Made by a program: the position numbers and the translations under genes | Shown here: piece by piece, positions 27,314 to 39,867 of the stretch | Position numbering within the stretch: the stretch's first letter is position 1 | Layout of the letters: every line of letters starts with the position of its first letter | DNA from: Gammaproteobacteria bacterium | GTDB taxonomy: Bacteria; Pseudomonadota; Gammaproteobacteria; Xanthomonadales; SZUA-36 | Reading direction: 5' to 3' | Assembly (NCBI GenBank): GCA_024277815.1 | Contig: JAJRUM010000019.1 | Location: 62,001 to 126,000 of the forward strand | Length of the DNA stretch: 64,000 nt | Notes under the pieces: generated by a model | Seen by the model: the letters and a program-made list of their open reading frames with translations, nothing else | Told to the model about the DNA's origin: nothing | The model's database searches: none

Positions 27314-27980
27314 TGTCCTGCAGGATTTTCCCATCGCGCATGACAATTTTTCGCTGCGCGCTGGCCGCGATTTCAAGCTCATGTGTAACCATTACGATGC
27401 TTTGCCCTTCTTCGTTAAGCTCCTTCAGCAGCGCCATGATGGCATCAGAAGTGCTGCTATCCAGGTTGCCGGTCGGCTCGTCTGCCAGCAATACCTTTGG
27501 GTCATTGATCAACGAACGGGCGATCGCCACACGCTGCCTTTGGCCTCCCGACAGCTCATTCGGTTTATGTTCCATGCGGTCCTCAAGATCCACGCGACGC
27601 AATAACTCTATTGCCTTTTGCTGATCCGTATCGCGCACACCGTCGCTGTGATAACGACGTGGCAACAGCACATTCTCAAGCGTGGTCAGCCTGGGCAACA
27701 GGTGAAAGCTTTGAAAAACGAAACCCATGTAACGGTTTCGCACATCCGACAGCGCATCATCATCCATGGCGCTAATCTTGTTGTTGTCCAGAAAATATTC
27801 ACCTTCATCCGGCCGGTCCATGCAACCCAGCATATTCAGCAGCGTTGACTTGCCGGAGCCGGAACGTCCCATGATGGCAACAAACTCACCTGCCGCGATA
27901 TCCAGGTCAATCGTGTCCAGCGCGTGAATGGATTGATTACCAATTTGGTAGATGCGGCTGATTTTTTCCAGATGAATCAT
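27303..27980 (-). CDS. ABC transporter ATP-binding protein (MacB/LolD type)
   Basis: A 225-residue ATPase with Walker A GRSGSGKST, Q-loop FVFQSFHLLPRLT, signature LSGGQRQRVAIAR, Walker B VLLADEPTGNLD and the switch His in MVTHELE. The sequence belongs to the MacB/LolD/FtsE cluster that pairs with FtsX-fold permeases. ATG 27980 has GGAG ten bases upstream. It leads the operon, and its partner permease is the last gene (22857-24107), separated by three adaptor genes. Confidence 0.95.
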   Translation of the reverse strand: MIHLEKISRIYQIGNQSIHALDTIDLDIAAGEFVAIMGRSGSGKSTLLNMLGCMDRPDEGEYFLDNNKISAMDDDALSDVRNRYMGFVFQSFHLLPRLTTLENVLLPRRYHSDGVRDTDQQKAIELLRRVDLEDRMEHKPNELSGGQRQRVAIARSLINDPKVLLADEPTGNLDSSTSDAIMALLKELNEEGQSIVMVTHELEIAASAQRKIVMRDGKILQDNAA

Positions 27981-28036
27981 GCGTTGCTTTCTCCGCCTGT
28001 AAGGTTCTGTGACCGCTGAATTACCGCATGGTTTAA

Positions 28037-29008
28037 TCAAAGCAGCGAATGCTGCACATTTATTAACAATGCCGCCCGTACCGGGGCAGGGTGTCCTTCA
28101 GTGGTCAGCGCCGGGTCCTTCTCATTAAGGCTCTCCCGCAGTGATTCGAAAGTCATCCATTCCGTGCTGCGCTGCTCGTTGACGGTCGTCCTGCTTACAT
28201 CCATCACCCTGGCTTCCGCCAGGCCCGCCTGTACCAGCCATCCCTGTAAATAAGCCAGGGACGGAACGGCGTGTACATTTCGCATACGCGCATAACGACC
28301 CTGTGGCTCCAGCAGGGTTGCACCCTCCGTTTCCAGCACCAGCGTCTCCAGAACAATCTGGCCGCCAGGACGTGCCAGGCGTGCCAGCCTTCGCAAATGC
28401 CCCACCGGGTCACGGCGGTGGTACAACACACCCATTGAAAACACGCTGTCAAAACCACCCGTGTCCGGCGGTAACTCCTCAATGCCCAGCGGCAAAACAA
28501 AGTTTTTCAGGTCGGGCGCCAGTTTCTGCATGGCCAGCCATTGCATGACGAACACCATGGTCGGATCAATGCCCACCACCCGTTTTGCCCCTGCACCCAG
28601 CATGCGCAGCCCAAAATACCCGTTGCCACAGCCGATATCCAGAACCTGATGTTCTACGAGGTCAATATGGGGGGCGATCCGGTCCCACTTCCAGTCTGAG
28701 CGCCACTCAGTATCAATACTTACTCCGCCCAAAACCAACGGGCCTTTGCGCCAGGGGTGTAGCTCAAACAACAGCCCGCCCAACTGTTCCGGCTCGTCGG
28801 CCGGCCGCCCCAGTACCGGGGCAGGCCCTGTCAGGTCTGCATCAGAACGGCCCTCCGGCAAGGCCTCAATGGCTTCCAACCAACGCTGCAAATCACCGTG
28901 TGTACTGGTTCTTAAGCGCTGCCATGCCAATGCAGACAGCGTGGCCTGGCCCATATCCAGGCGGCGGTAAGGGTTTACTTGCAGGTGGTTATCTTGTGCG
29001 ACAGCCAT
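28037..29008 (-). CDS. cmoB: tRNA uridine-34 carboxymethyltransferase
   Basis: CmoB transfers a carboxymethyl group from carboxy-SAM to 5-hydroxyuridine-34 of certain tRNAs, forming cmo5U. The 323-residue length is identical to E. coli CmoB. Landmarks are FELHPWRKGPL, IDTEWRSDWKWDR, the SAM-binding VLDIGCGNGYFGLRMLGAGA and FSMGVLYHRRDP. ATG 29008 shares one base with the cmoA stop (TGATG), so the two are translationally coupled. Confidence 0.97.
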   Translation of the reverse strand: MAVAQDNHLQVNPYRRLDMGQATLSALAWQRLRTSTHGDLQRWLEAIEALPEGRSDADLTGPAPVLGRPADEPEQLGGLLFELHPWRKGPLVLGGVSIDTEWRSDWKWDRIAPHIDLVEHQVLDIGCGNGYFGLRMLGAGAKRVVGIDPTMVFVMQWLAMQKLAPDLKNFVLPLGIEELPPDTGGFDSVFSMGVLYHRRDPVGHLRRLARLARPGGQIVLETLVLETEGATLLEPQGRYARMRNVHAVPSLAYLQGWLVQAGLAEARVMDVSRTTVNEQRSTEWMTFESLRESLNEKDPALTTEGHPAPVRAALLINVQHSLL

Positions 29009-29739
29009 CAGCGAAAAGCAACATAACTGGCAAAACTGAAGCATTGAAACCAGCGGCGCACCCGAACCAGGCCGGCTTGCTGCAGCCGTTCAATGTGCCG
29101 GGCTTCGGTATCCGGTTGCAACACGTCTTCAAGTGCATTACGTTTTTGGGCTATCTCCAGGTCGGAATAACCTTGCGTGCGTTTGAAGTCATGGTGCCAT
29201 GCGGTTTGATCCTGATGCTCGACGGGATCGTCAAAACAGATTTTTTCAGAGATAAGCAATGCCCCGCCACTGCGCATGCCCTCCGCTACCCGGTCAACAA
29301 GCGCCTGGCGCTGGCCACGATCAAGAAACTGCAGGGTAAAGTTGAGAACCACTACGGAAGCATCTTCAATAACGGTGTCCAGCATATTTTCCAACCGCAC
29401 CTCAATGGGGGTGCCGACGCTGTGTTCGGCCATGTGCTGACGGCATTGAGCAACCATTGCTGCAGCGTTATCCACGGCAATAATTTCAACCCCTTCCGCC
29501 CTTACCGCAGCAGCCATTGCCTGACTGGCTGCACCTAAAGAACAACCCAGGTCATAGATCTTTGACCCCGGTTGGGCGTACCGCCGGGCCAGCATACCAA
29601 TCATCGGCACCACCAGTTCATAGCCGGGAACTGAGCGGCTGATCATGTCCGGGAACACCCGCACAACTTTCTCATCAAAACGGAAACCGCTGGTGACCGC
29701 CCGGTTTTTGGCAAACAGCCGATCCTGATGGTCGCTCAT
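29008..29739 (-). CDS. cmoA: Carboxy-S-adenosylmethionine synthase
   Basis: CmoA makes carboxy-SAM from SAM and prephenate, the donor used by CmoB. The 243-residue sequence begins [11 protein letters not shown] and has the family segments [36 protein letters not shown] and LNFTLQFLD. The ATG at 29739 matches family starts; a GTG one codon earlier is also in frame. It forms the usual cmoAB pair, divergent from the stomatin gene. Confidence 0.96.
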   Translation of the reverse strand: MSDHQDRLFAKNRAVTSGFRFDEKVVRVFPDMISRSVPGYELVVPMIGMLARRYAQPGSKIYDLGCSLGAASQAMAAAVRAEGVEIIAVDNAAAMVAQCRQHMAEHSVGTPIEVRLENMLDTVIEDASVVVLNFTLQFLDRGQRQALVDRVAEGMRSGGALLISEKICFDDPVEHQDQTAWHHDFKRTQGYSDLEIAQKRNALEDVLQPDTEARHIERLQQAGLVRVRRWFQCFSFASYVAFR

Positions 29740-29901
29740 CACGGCACGCTGCTAACATGCTGCTGTGGTCCGGATAACACAGTCAGTGACTTCTGGCGCA
29801 TCCGTTTTAACGAGGGCTCTGCTATCCTTTCAACAGGACAGGGCTCAAGCGATCGACGCGTCTGCCATCCTGCACTTTCAAGCGCAAAAAGAGGGCTAAA
29901 G

Positions 29902-30837
29902 ATGTTTGACAACACATTGATCTGGGCAGTCATCGTGGTAATTCTCGCGGTCATTTTTCTAAACAAGTCCATCATTATCGTCAAACAGGGGTACGAATAT
30001 ACCATTGAGCGGTTTGGTCGTTACAGTTCCACGTTCACGCCTGGTTTTCACATCATGATTCCATTCGTAAACCGGATCGGGCAGCGCGTGAATATGATGG
30101 AACGCGTACTGGATGTGCCTTCGCAGGAAGTGATTTCCAAAGACAATGCCGTGTTGACTGTTGACGGTGTGGTTTTCTTCCAGGTGCTGGACGCCGCCAA
30201 AGCGGCTTACGAGGTTTATCGCCTCGAGCACGCGGTGCTGAACCTGACCATGACCAACATCCGTACCGTGCTGGGTTCCATGGACCTGGATGACGCGCTT
30301 TCCAAGCGCGACACCATCAACGCCAAGCTGCTCAATGTCGTGGATGATGCAACCACCCCATGGGGGTTGAAAGTGACCCGTATTGAAATCAAAGATATTT
30401 CCCCGCCAATGGATCTGGTCAACGCCATGGCGCGGCAGATGAAAGCAGAGCGTGAAAAACGCGCCAATATTCTGGAAGCTTAAGGTTTCCGGCAGGCAGA
30501 AATCCTGCGTGCCGAAGGCGAGAAACAAGCCATCGTTCTTGATGCCGAAGGCCGTAGAGAGGCCGCTTTCCGGGACGCTGAAGCCCGCGAGCGCTCCGCG
30601 GAGGCTGAAGCAAAGGCTACCACCATGGTTTCCGAGGCGATTGCCGCTGGCGATTTACAAGCGATAAATTATTTTATCGCCCAAAAATACGTTGAGGCTC
30701 TGAAGGAATTTGCCACCAGCCCAAACCAGAAAACCCTGTTGCTACCGATGGAAACAACCGGCATTCTGGGCAGCCTGGCGGGCATTACCGAGATAGCCAA
30801 AGCCACTCTTTCGGATAGGCCGGCGAAGGATTCCTGA
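29902..30837 (+). pseudogene. qmcA: QmcA-like stomatin/prohibitin protein interrupted by one in-frame TAA
   Basis: The uninterrupted frame would encode 311 residues, close to E. coli QmcA (305). It has an N-terminal membrane anchor ([21 protein letters not shown]), a band-7/SPFH domain and a C-terminal coiled coil with ERSAEAEAKATTMVSEAIA and INYFIAQKYVEAL. Codon 194 (30481-30483) is TAA exactly where the family has Glu in the EAEG repeat (here NILEA-stop-GFRQAE). No frame change occurs and the downstream half keeps full family similarity. This may be a recent nonsense mutation (GAA to TAA), a sequencing error or readthrough. The partner nfeD gene follows 2 bp later and is intact. Confidence 0.85.
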
Positions 30838-30839
30838 GT

Positions 30840-31289
30840 ATGCTCGCAACGCTTGATCCTATTGTATTCTGGCACTGGTGGATTCTTGCCGGCCTCCTGT
30901 TGATCCTTGAATTGACCGCTCCGGCTTTTTTCTTTCTGTGGTTGGGGATAGCTGCCGCAGCCGTCGGCATGATCCTGCTGGTGTTCCCGTCGATCCCGCT
31001 GGAATCCCAGCTGGTGTTGTTCGGAATTACCTCGGTGGTCGCCATTTTTGTTTGGCGGAAATACCGCGAATCACACCCCCAGTTAACCGACCAGCCCAAT
31101 CTGAACCGCCGCGGGCACCAGTATATCGGCCGGATCCTGACCCTTTCCGAACCGATTAACAACGGTGTTGGCAAGGTGACGATGGATGATTCAACCTGGC
31201 GGGTCAAGGGGCCGGACCTGCCGGCCGGCTCAGCCGTCAGGATCACCGGTATTGATGGGGTTGTTTTTGAGGTTACGGTTGCAAAGTAA
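30840..31289 (+). CDS. NfeD-family membrane protein
   Basis: A 149-residue protein with two to three N-terminal transmembrane helices (WWILAGLLLILELTAPAFFF, AAAAVGMILLVFP, ESQLVLFGITSVVAIFVW). A C-terminal OB-fold domain (GRILTLSEPINNGVGKVTMDD ... GSAVRITGIDGVVFEV) follows. NfeD proteins pair with stomatin-type proteins in membrane quality control or membrane-domain organisation, and the adjacent qmcA homologue, 2 bp upstream, is the expected partner. Confidence 0.9.
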   Translation: MLATLDPIVFWHWWILAGLLLILELTAPAFFFLWLGIAAAAVGMILLVFPSIPLESQLVLFGITSVVAIFVWRKYRESHPQLTDQPNLNRRGHQYIGRILTLSEPINNGVGKVTMDDSTWRVKGPDLPAGSAVRITGIDGVVFEVTVAK

Positions 31290-31301
31290 TTCTTCCGGAA
31301 C

Positions 31302-32012
31302 TCAGTTCCGGGTGGAAATTTCTACAAATTTCTGTAAAACGGTCTGCGACAGGTCTGCCGCCGTAACCTCTCCAAGCAATTGCTCAGGGCTCAATCCTTC
31401 CTTCCGAATGTCGTCCGCACGCCGCCTGATATATTCCGTCATAACCGGCACGCTGAACTCCGGATGAAACTGCACTCCCCAGGCCTTTTGTGAAAAACGG
31501 ATGGCAAAGTTTTCTGCCAGTGGGCTGCTGGCCAGTAGCTCAGCGCCACTCGGTAATTCCAGCACGGCTTCAGAATGAGAGGTTTGCGCTGCATACTGCA
31601 GCGGCAGATGGCCCAATAAGGGGTCGGCCTTAGCTGCAGCGAGCTGCCACCCTGTCACCGTCCCAATCTGACGGCCATTTGGGTTTAGCCCGACCTTGCC
31701 TCCGAGGGCCTGGGCCAGCAATTGGTGGCCGTAACAAACCCCCAGCACCGGTAAGTCGGCCTGCACGACTTGTCGTAACCACGCCGCAGTCGCCTCGCTC
31801 CAGCCTTCCCGGTGCGAGACCATCGCCGCAGACCCCGTAATAACCACGGCTTCGGTTTCGTCTAAAGCCGGCAGCTGTTGATCCCGATAGACCTCCACCA
31901 ACTGCAGGCCGGAAACGCCAAGGCCCGCCATAAACCAGTCTTCAAAGTCCCCGTGTTGCCGCTTGATTTCAGGGATCGTGCTGCCGGTCTTGATCAATGT
32001 GATCTGTTTCAA
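31302..32012 (-). CDS. Class I glutamine amidotransferase-like protein
   Basis: A 236-residue GATase1-fold protein with nucleophile elbow GVCYGHQ and the catalytic His/Glu in VQFHPEF. It resembles the stand-alone GMP-synthase-like amidotransferases (COG0518) rather than full GuaA, having no synthetase domain. I place the start at TTG 32012 (then [15 protein letters not shown]), which has GGAG nine bases upstream; a TTG at 32027 is the only earlier option before a stop. Its substrate is unknown. It is divergent from glyQ. Confidence 0.82.
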   Translation of the reverse strand: MKQITLIKTGSTIPEIKRQHGDFEDWFMAGLGVSGLQLVEVYRDQQLPALDETEAVVITGSAAMVSHREGWSEATAAWLRQVVQADLPVLGVCYGHQLLAQALGGKVGLNPNGRQIGTVTGWQLAAAKADPLLGHLPLQYAAQTSHSEAVLELPSGAELLASSPLAENFAIRFSQKAWGVQFHPEFSVPVMTEYIRRRADDIRKEGLSPEQLLGEVTAADLSQTVLQKFVEISTRN

Positions 32013-32087
32013 TGCTTTTTGCTCCAATCATCTTCTGTCTTAGGCCGCCCTTGGCTATACTACCTGATCTATTGGCTCGGGATTTTC

Positions 32088-32981
32088 ATGACTTTTCAGG
32101 ATTTTATCAACCGCCTGCAAACCTATTGGGCGGAACAGGGTTGCGTGCTGGTTCAACCGCTTGATCTGGAGGTTGGTGCAGGAACTTTCCACCCGGCAAC
32201 ATTCCTGCGGTCTATCGGTCCGGAGCCGTGGAATGCCGCCTATGTGCAGCCATGCAGACGTCCTACAGACGGCCGCTATGGCGAGAACCCCAACCGCTTG
32301 CAACACTATTACCAGTATCAGGTGGTGATGAAGCCCTCCCCGGAAGATATCCAGGAGCGCTACCTGGGTTCCCTTAAGGCTATTGGAATCGACCCGGCTG
32401 TTCACGATATTCGTTTTGTGGAGGACAACTGGGAGTCCCCGACACTGGGCGCCTGGGGCCTGGGCTGGGAGGTTTGGCTCAACGGCATGGAGGTTACCCA
32501 GTTCACGTATTTCCAGCAAGCCGGGGGTCTTGAGTGCCGGCCGGTGCTGGGTGAAATCACCTATGGCCTCGAGCGTCTGGCGATGTATCTGCAGAATGTT
32601 GACAGCATTTTCGACCTGGTATGGACCGATGTCGGCGGCAGAAAAGTGACCTACGGTGAGGTTTTTCACCAAAATGAAGTGGAGCAGTCCACCTATAACT
32701 TCGAACATGCCGATATTGAGGCCCTGTTTGCCTGGTTTGATACCTGTGAAAAGGAAGCCGCCAAACTGGTTGAGCTTGACCTGCCACTGCCTGCCTATGA
32801 GCAAGTACTGAAGGCCTCACATACTTTCAACCTGCTTGATGCACGCCGCGCAATTTCAGTTACCGAGCGCCAGCGCTTTATCCTGCGGGTCAGAAACCTG
32901 TCACGGCTGGTTGCCGAGGCGTATTATGCGCGCCGCGAGTCGCTGGGGTTCCCCGGACTTAAGGAGAGTGGTGATGAGTAA
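32088..32981 (+). CDS. glyQ: Glycyl-tRNA synthetase alpha subunit
   Basis: GlyQ is the catalytic alpha subunit of the bacterial alpha2beta2 glycyl-tRNA synthetase. The 297-residue sequence (E. coli 303) shows [38 protein letters not shown] and [23 protein letters not shown] 32088 matches the family N terminus; a longer frame to 31878 is run-in. It overlaps glyS by 8 bp. Confidence 0.98.
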   Translation: MTFQDFINRLQTYWAEQGCVLVQPLDLEVGAGTFHPATFLRSIGPEPWNAAYVQPCRRPTDGRYGENPNRLQHYYQYQVVMKPSPEDIQERYLGSLKAIGIDPAVHDIRFVEDNWESPTLGAWGLGWEVWLNGMEVTQFTYFQQAGGLECRPVLGEITYGLERLAMYLQNVDSIFDLVWTDVGGRKVTYGEVFHQNEVEQSTYNFEHADIEALFAWFDTCEKEAAKLVELDLPLPAYEQVLKASHTFNLLDARRAISVTERQRFILRVRNLSRLVAEAYYARRESLGFPGLKESGDE

Positions 32982-35070
32982 AGCCAAACCACAGGCTTGC
33001 GCTGACTTGCTGATTGAGCTGGGCTGCGAAGAGTTGCCGCCAAAGTCTCTGGCCTCGCTGGGTAAATCTCTTTTTTCCGCTTTTTCCGCGCAACTGGAAA
33101 AAGCTGGTTTTGAGTTCGATTCGAACTTAAGCCACTTTTTTTACACCCCCCGGCGCCTTGCCCTGCAGATGTCAGCTGTTGCGGCACGACAACCGGATCA
33201 GGTGCTTGAGCGTCGCGGTCCCGCTGTTGCAGCTGCGTATGATGCTGAGAATAAAGCCACCCCCGCAGCCATCGGCTTTGCGCGCTCTGTTGGCAAACAG
33301 CTTGACGAACTCGAAACCGTTAAGACCGACAAGGGTGAGTGGCTGTATTGCCGTATTGAAAAGCCGGGCGAGCCACTACAGGACCGGCTCTTTCCCATGC
33401 TGGAAAAAGCACTGGCCGGGTTGCCGGTAGCCAAACCGATGCGCTGGGCTGACAATACGTTCAGTTTTGTCCGGCCCGTTCACTGGTTGGTGGTGCTGCA
33501 CGGTCAAGAAGTGGTTGATGGCTGGTTGTTTGGCCTGCAGGCAGGCCGCTTCACCCGCGGCCACCGGGTTCACAGCCCCGGCCCGCACGAGATCGATACC
33601 GCCACAAATTATCAGCAGGTATTGGAGTCTGCTTACGTCCTGGCAGATCAAGACAAACGCAAAGGCATAATCGAACAGCAGGCAATTGCGCTGGGTGAAA
33701 AGGCCGGCGGCAAGGCTTTGATAAACTCCAGCCTGCTTGAAGAGGTCACCAACCTGGTTGAATGGCCGCATTCTTTATTGGGCAGCTTTGACAACGAGTT
33801 TCTTGATGTTCCCGCCGAAGCCCTTGTTGCCAGCATGCAGGATCACCAAAAGTTCTTCCCTGTAACAGACTTGAAAACCGGTTCTCTTCTGGCACGTTTT
33901 ATTACGGTGGCCAACCTTGAGAGCACGGATTTTTCCGCGGTCCAGGCCGGTTTTGAGCGGGTCATCCGGCCACGGCTTGCAGACGCCCGGTTCTTTTGGG
34001 AGCAGGACAATAAGCGGCCGATCGAAAACTGGTTGCCGTTGCTGGATCGTATTGTGTTTCAAAATAAGTTGGGGTCTGTTGGGGACAAATCGAAGCGTAT
34101 TGCTTCTATTTCGAAGAAAATAGCCGAAGAAATCAGCATAGATGCAAGCGCTTGCGAACGCGCAGCATGTTTGTGTAAGTGCGACCTTGTCAGCCAAATG
34201 GTCGGAGAGTTTCCGGAGCTACAGGGAACAATGGGGCGCTATTACGCCCTGCAAAGCGGTGAGGACAAGGTGGTTGCCCTGGCAATTGGGGAGCACTATC
34301 TGCCGGCATTTTCAGGTGATCGCCTGCCCACTCACGAAGTTGCCAAGGTGGTGGCGCTGGCCGACCGGCTGGATACGCTGGCGGGGATCTTTGCTACCGG
34401 ACTTAAGCCTTCCGGCAACAAAGACCCCTTTGCGCTACGTCGCGCTGCGCTTGGTGTTGTAAGGCTTTTGCTTGATGGCGAAATACTTATTGAGCTGGAT
34501 AGGGTACTGGCTATATCAGCACTGGTAATAGAAGACCAGCTGGCCCTTTCTGCTGATGCCATGGCCGAATTGCGGCATTTTATTCTGGAGCGACTACGTC
34601 ACTATTTGCGCGAACAGGGTTATGCTACAAACCTGATCAGTGCGGCACTTGATGCGCCACTGGGTACCTTACCCGATCTCTCCACCCGGCTGGCGGCATT
34701 GCAGGCCTTTATGCTTCTGGATGTTTCTGCGGGCCTGGTTGAGGCCAATAAACGAATTAGCAATATTTTGCGCAAGTCTGAACAAACTGCAAGTGGGGTC
34801 GTGGATGATAGTTTGTTTGTTATCGACGAAGAAGGGCGCCTGTTTACAGACATTAACAACATATCAACCAGGATCGATGCTTTTTTTAAGGGCGGCGACT
34901 ACCGCGCAGCACTTGAACAGTTAGCCGCTTTGTCACCAGCTATTGACGCTTTTTTTGAACACGTGATGGTGATGGATGAGGATTCAGACGTGCGCCTGAA
35001 CCGTCTGAGCCTGCTGTGTCAGCTTAAGGGGCTGTTCGACCGGGTTGCCAACCTGGCTTTGATTGCCTGA
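32974..35070 (+). CDS. glyS: Glycyl-tRNA synthetase beta subunit
   Basis: The 698-residue beta subunit (E. coli 689) binds tRNA-Gly. It begins with [16 protein letters not shown] and includes [10 protein letters not shown], an HD-like central region and [20 protein letters not shown]. The C-terminal anticodon-binding part has [22 protein letters not shown] 32974 sits inside the glyQ end (GTGATGAGTAA overlap), ensuring coupled synthesis. It converges on gyrB. Confidence 0.98.
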   Translation: MSKAKPQACADLLIELGCEELPPKSLASLGKSLFSAFSAQLEKAGFEFDSNLSHFFYTPRRLALQMSAVAARQPDQVLERRGPAVAAAYDAENKATPAAIGFARSVGKQLDELETVKTDKGEWLYCRIEKPGEPLQDRLFPMLEKALAGLPVAKPMRWADNTFSFVRPVHWLVVLHGQEVVDGWLFGLQAGRFTRGHRVHSPGPHEIDTATNYQQVLESAYVLADQDKRKGIIEQQAIALGEKAGGKALINSSLLEEVTNLVEWPHSLLGSFDNEFLDVPAEALVASMQDHQKFFPVTDLKTGSLLARFITVANLESTDFSAVQAGFERVIRPRLADARFFWEQDNKRPIENWLPLLDRIVFQNKLGSVGDKSKRIASISKKIAEEISIDASACERAACLCKCDLVSQMVGEFPELQGTMGRYYALQSGEDKVVALAIGEHYLPAFSGDRLPTHEVAKVVALADRLDTLAGIFATGLKPSGNKDPFALRRAALGVVRLLLDGEILIELDRVLAISALVIEDQLALSADAMAELRHFILERLRHYLREQGYATNLISAALDAPLGTLPDLSTRLAALQAFMLLDVSAGLVEANKRISNILRKSEQTASGVVDDSLFVIDEEGRLFTDINNISTRIDAFFKGGDYRAALEQLAALSPAIDAFFEHVMVMDEDSDVRLNRLSLLCQLKGLFDRVANLALIA

Positions 35071-35103
35071 CGGGCGATAAATTTATCGTTCCTTCAGCGC
35101 TAA

Positions 35104-37605
<2,502 letters not shown>

Positions 37606-37674
37606 TTACTATAGCATTTTCAAGCAATAAATGCTTGTTTTAACGCCTTTTAACCCAGCTCAGGGTTGTTTCTT

Positions 37675-38745
37675 CTATCGTGGAACCACAACCCCGCGTT
37701 CCACGTGAAACATGGCATATTCTGTGACGCCGTCCAGTAGCGGGGGCGGTATACCGGTACCTGTCAACCAGACCTGTGCTCCCAGCGCCAGACCGGCCGT
37801 CAACACTTTGCAAAGGTGTTCTTCGTCTAATTCCGACGACAGGTCATCCAACAACAGGGCGGGGCGCTCTCCGGTGTCACAAATCATCTCCGCCTGGGCC
37901 AGAATCATCGCTGCGGTCATGGCTTTCTGCTCTCCGCGCGAGAGGCGCTCCCTGGCTGCCACACCATCCAGGGTCAGAATCAGGTCTGCCTTATGCGGGC
38001 CCGGGCCCGTCAGTCCTCTCTCCGTGTCCCGTTGCAAAGATTGCTCAAGGGCAGCATCAAGGCTTTCCCCTGCCCAGCCCTTACGATAACTGAGACCTGC
38101 ACTTTTAAGGGTCTGGTTAAACCTGGTCAGGTTTTGTTGCAATATGCCCGTCAATTGGTTTGTGTAAAGCTCGCGCGCCTGGTGCAATTGCTCACCCAAC
38201 GCGGCAAGTTGTGGGCTCAGGCTGTCAATAACGTGTCGATCAGACTGGCGTAGTGCTGCATTTCTTTGTTTAAGCGCCCGATTGTAACGGCGCCATAAAA
38301 TGAGGTAGCTGTGTTTCACGTGAAACACACCCCAATCCATATATTTTCTGCGACCGTCAGGCGGCCCACTGATCAGCGTGTGGCTACTGGGCTCCAGCAG
38401 GACAAAGGGCAGCAGCGCGGTAAGGTCACTTAGCTGGGACACATCTTCACCATTGTGACGGGCGGACCATTGTTCTGATCCACGCTGCATACCAACCTGA
38501 TGCTGTTTTCCTGCCTGGCTTTCTATCTTACTGATAATCTGAAAATGCGGTTGTTCAGGCCCGATTAATGAGCTAACCTGGCCCGCCCGGAAAGAGCGTC
38601 CTTTGGATAAAACAGCAAGCGCTTCGAGAATGCTGGTTTTTCCCGCACCATTGCTGCCTGTAAAACAGTTCAGGCCTGGATGAAGGCTTATCCGGGCTGA
38701 TGAAATATTTCTTAAGTTATTGATATCAAGGGATTTAACCCACAT
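37675..38745 (-). CDS. recF: DNA replication and repair protein RecF
   Basis: RecF is an SMC-like ATPase that helps load RecA at gaps and stalled forks. The 356-residue sequence shows Walker A GSNGAGKTSILEAL, signature LSRGEQKAMTAAMIL and Walker B ALLLDDLSSELDE. It follows dnaN by 18 bp. Unusually the coding sequence contains a perfect parS palindrome (38312-38327) and a second near-match at its 3' end (37697-37712), encoding VFHVKH and MFHVER respectively. Confidence 0.97.
   Translation of the reverse strand: MWVKSLDINNLRNISSARISLHPGLNCFTGSNGAGKTSILEALAVLSKGRSFRAGQVSSLIGPEQPHFQIISKIESQAGKQHQVGMQRGSEQWSARHNGEDVSQLSDLTALLPFVLLEPSSHTLISGPPDGRRKYMDWGVFHVKHSYLILWRRYNRALKQRNAALRQSDRHVIDSLSPQLAALGEQLHQARELYTNQLTGILQQNLTRFNQTLKSAGLSYRKGWAGESLDAALEQSLQRDTERGLTGPGPHKADLILTLDGVAARERLSRGEQKAMTAAMILAQAEMICDTGERPALLLDDLSSELDEEHLCKVLTAGLALGAQVWLTGTGIPPPLLDGVTEYAMFHVERGVVVPR
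37697..37712. promoter_or_regulatory. Second, imperfect parS-like site in the 3' end of recF
   Basis: The 16-mer reads CGTTCCACGTGAAACA. It matches the parS palindrome TGTTTCACGTGAAACA at 14 of 16 positions and keeps the central CACGTG core with GTT/AAC arms. It lies 615 bp from the perfect site. A ParB-binding role is inferred. Confidence 0.55.
38312..38327. promoter_or_regulatory. parS centromere-like site (perfect ParB-binding palindrome)
   Basis: The sequence TGTTTCACGTGAAACA is identical to the canonical bacterial chromosomal parS 16-mer, and the palindrome extends to 18 bp (38311-38328). It lies within recF, about 1.7 kb from the presumed oriC, where parS sites normally cluster. ParB bound here would nucleate the partition complex. 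No parA or parB gene is in the window. Confidence 0.88.
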
Positions 38746-38763
38746 ATTTCCGGGAACCCGAGA

Positions 38764-39867
38764 CTAGAGCTTTAACGGCATTACCACGTGCCTGTTAACA
38801 TCAGAATCGGGCGCAGAAACCAGGCAACTGCTGTTGGCGTCAATCAGCTCAAGGGAAACCTGCTCGGTTTCAATCGCCAGCAAAGCATCCAGTAAGTAAG
38901 TCACGTTAAACCCCACTGCCAGCCGGTCAAAATTCAATTCTGCCTCGATCTCTTCAACCGCTTCTTCATGTTGCGGGTTGTGCGCAATGATCTTGATGGT
39001 AGAGCCCTCTGCCTCCAGCTTCACGCCTTTATACTTTTCATTTGACAAAATAGACGCACGCAGCAAAGCCTGGGTGAAAACAGCCCTGTCAACCAACATC
39101 TGCTTGTCCGCACCCACTGGAATGACTGCTTTATAGTCTGGAAAGCGGCCATCAACCAGTTTTGAGGTAAACGTCGTGTTGCCTTTGACCAGCCTGATGT
39201 GGTTCCTGCCAATCGCCAGCGTTACCTCTTCCTCTTCGTCCGCTGACAGCATTCTTACCAACTCCATAACGCCTTTACGCGGTACGATTAACTGCCGGTC
39301 GCTGGTGATGTCAACAGCACCCACCAAATCACAAACAGCCAGCCGGTGGCCATCTGTCGCAACCGCTTTAAGCTGTTGACCATCAAAATCAAACAGCAGG
39401 CCATTCAGATAATAACGGACATCCTGGTTAGCCATTGCAAATGAGGTTTTGTCCATCATGTTCTTCAGGTCGGCTTCGTTAACTCGAATATTTTCTAACG
39501 TTTCTACCTGATCAGTTGCCGGAAATTCAGATGCTGGCAGTGTCGATAGCGTAAAGCGGCTACGCCCGGCCGACAGCGTTACTTTTTCGTCACTGACACT
39601 GAAAGTGACATTGGCCCCATCTGGCAGGGCTTTCATGATATCGACCAGCTTGCGTGCTGGAACAGTAATTTCCCCATCACTGGAAACATCAGCCGACACG
39701 GTAGAGATCAGCTCAACTTCCATATCGGTACCGGTTACGGTTAACTGCCCATCACGGGTGACCAGCATGAAGTTTGCCAATACCGGCAGCGTCTGACGGC
39801 GTTCAACGACCCCAATAACCTGACTGAGTGGCTGCAGAAACGCTTCCCTGGAAATACTGAATTTCAT
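38764..39867 (-). CDS. dnaN: DNA polymerase III beta subunit (sliding clamp)
   Basis: The 367-residue clamp protein (E. coli 366) begins MKFSISREAFLQPLSQVIGVV. It has three repeated clamp domains and ends with the conserved VMPLKL tail. It encircles DNA and tethers DNA polymerase III. ATG 39867 has a purine-rich AGGAACAGG upstream. The gene is second in the dnaA operon order, separated from dnaA by 244 bp of AT-rich DNA with DnaA boxes. Confidence 0.98.
   Translation of the reverse strand: MKFSISREAFLQPLSQVIGVVERRQTLPVLANFMLVTRDGQLTVTGTDMEVELISTVSADVSSDGEITVPARKLVDIMKALPDGANVTFSVSDEKVTLSAGRSRFTLSTLPASEFPATDQVETLENIRVNEADLKNMMDKTSFAMANQDVRYYLNGLLFDFDGQQLKAVATDGHRLAVCDLVGAVDITSDRQLIVPRKGVMELVRMLSADEEEEVTLAIGRNHIRLVKGNTTFTSKLVDGRFPDYKAVIPVGADKQMLVDRAVFTQALLRASILSNEKYKGVKLEAEGSTIKIIAHNPQHEEAVEEIEAELNFDRLAVGFNVTYLLDALLAIETEQVSLELIDANSSCLVSAPDSDVNRHVVMPLKL

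Noticed and set aside
28585-29538. Long plus-strand ORF (317 codons) opposite cmoA and cmoB
   Set aside because: It is antisense to two well-recognised genes, has no family resemblance and is Pro/Gln/His-rich as expected for a shadow frame.
35075-35088. Palindrome CGATAAATTTATCG between glyS and gyrB
   Set aside because: The stem is short and AT-rich with no following T-run; too weak to call a terminator, although its convergent position is suggestive.
37621-37641. Hairpin CAAGCA-loop-TGCTTG followed by TTTT
   Set aside because: It is terminator-like only on the plus strand, where no gene is being transcribed; for recF and gyrB (minus strand) the T-run is on the wrong side.
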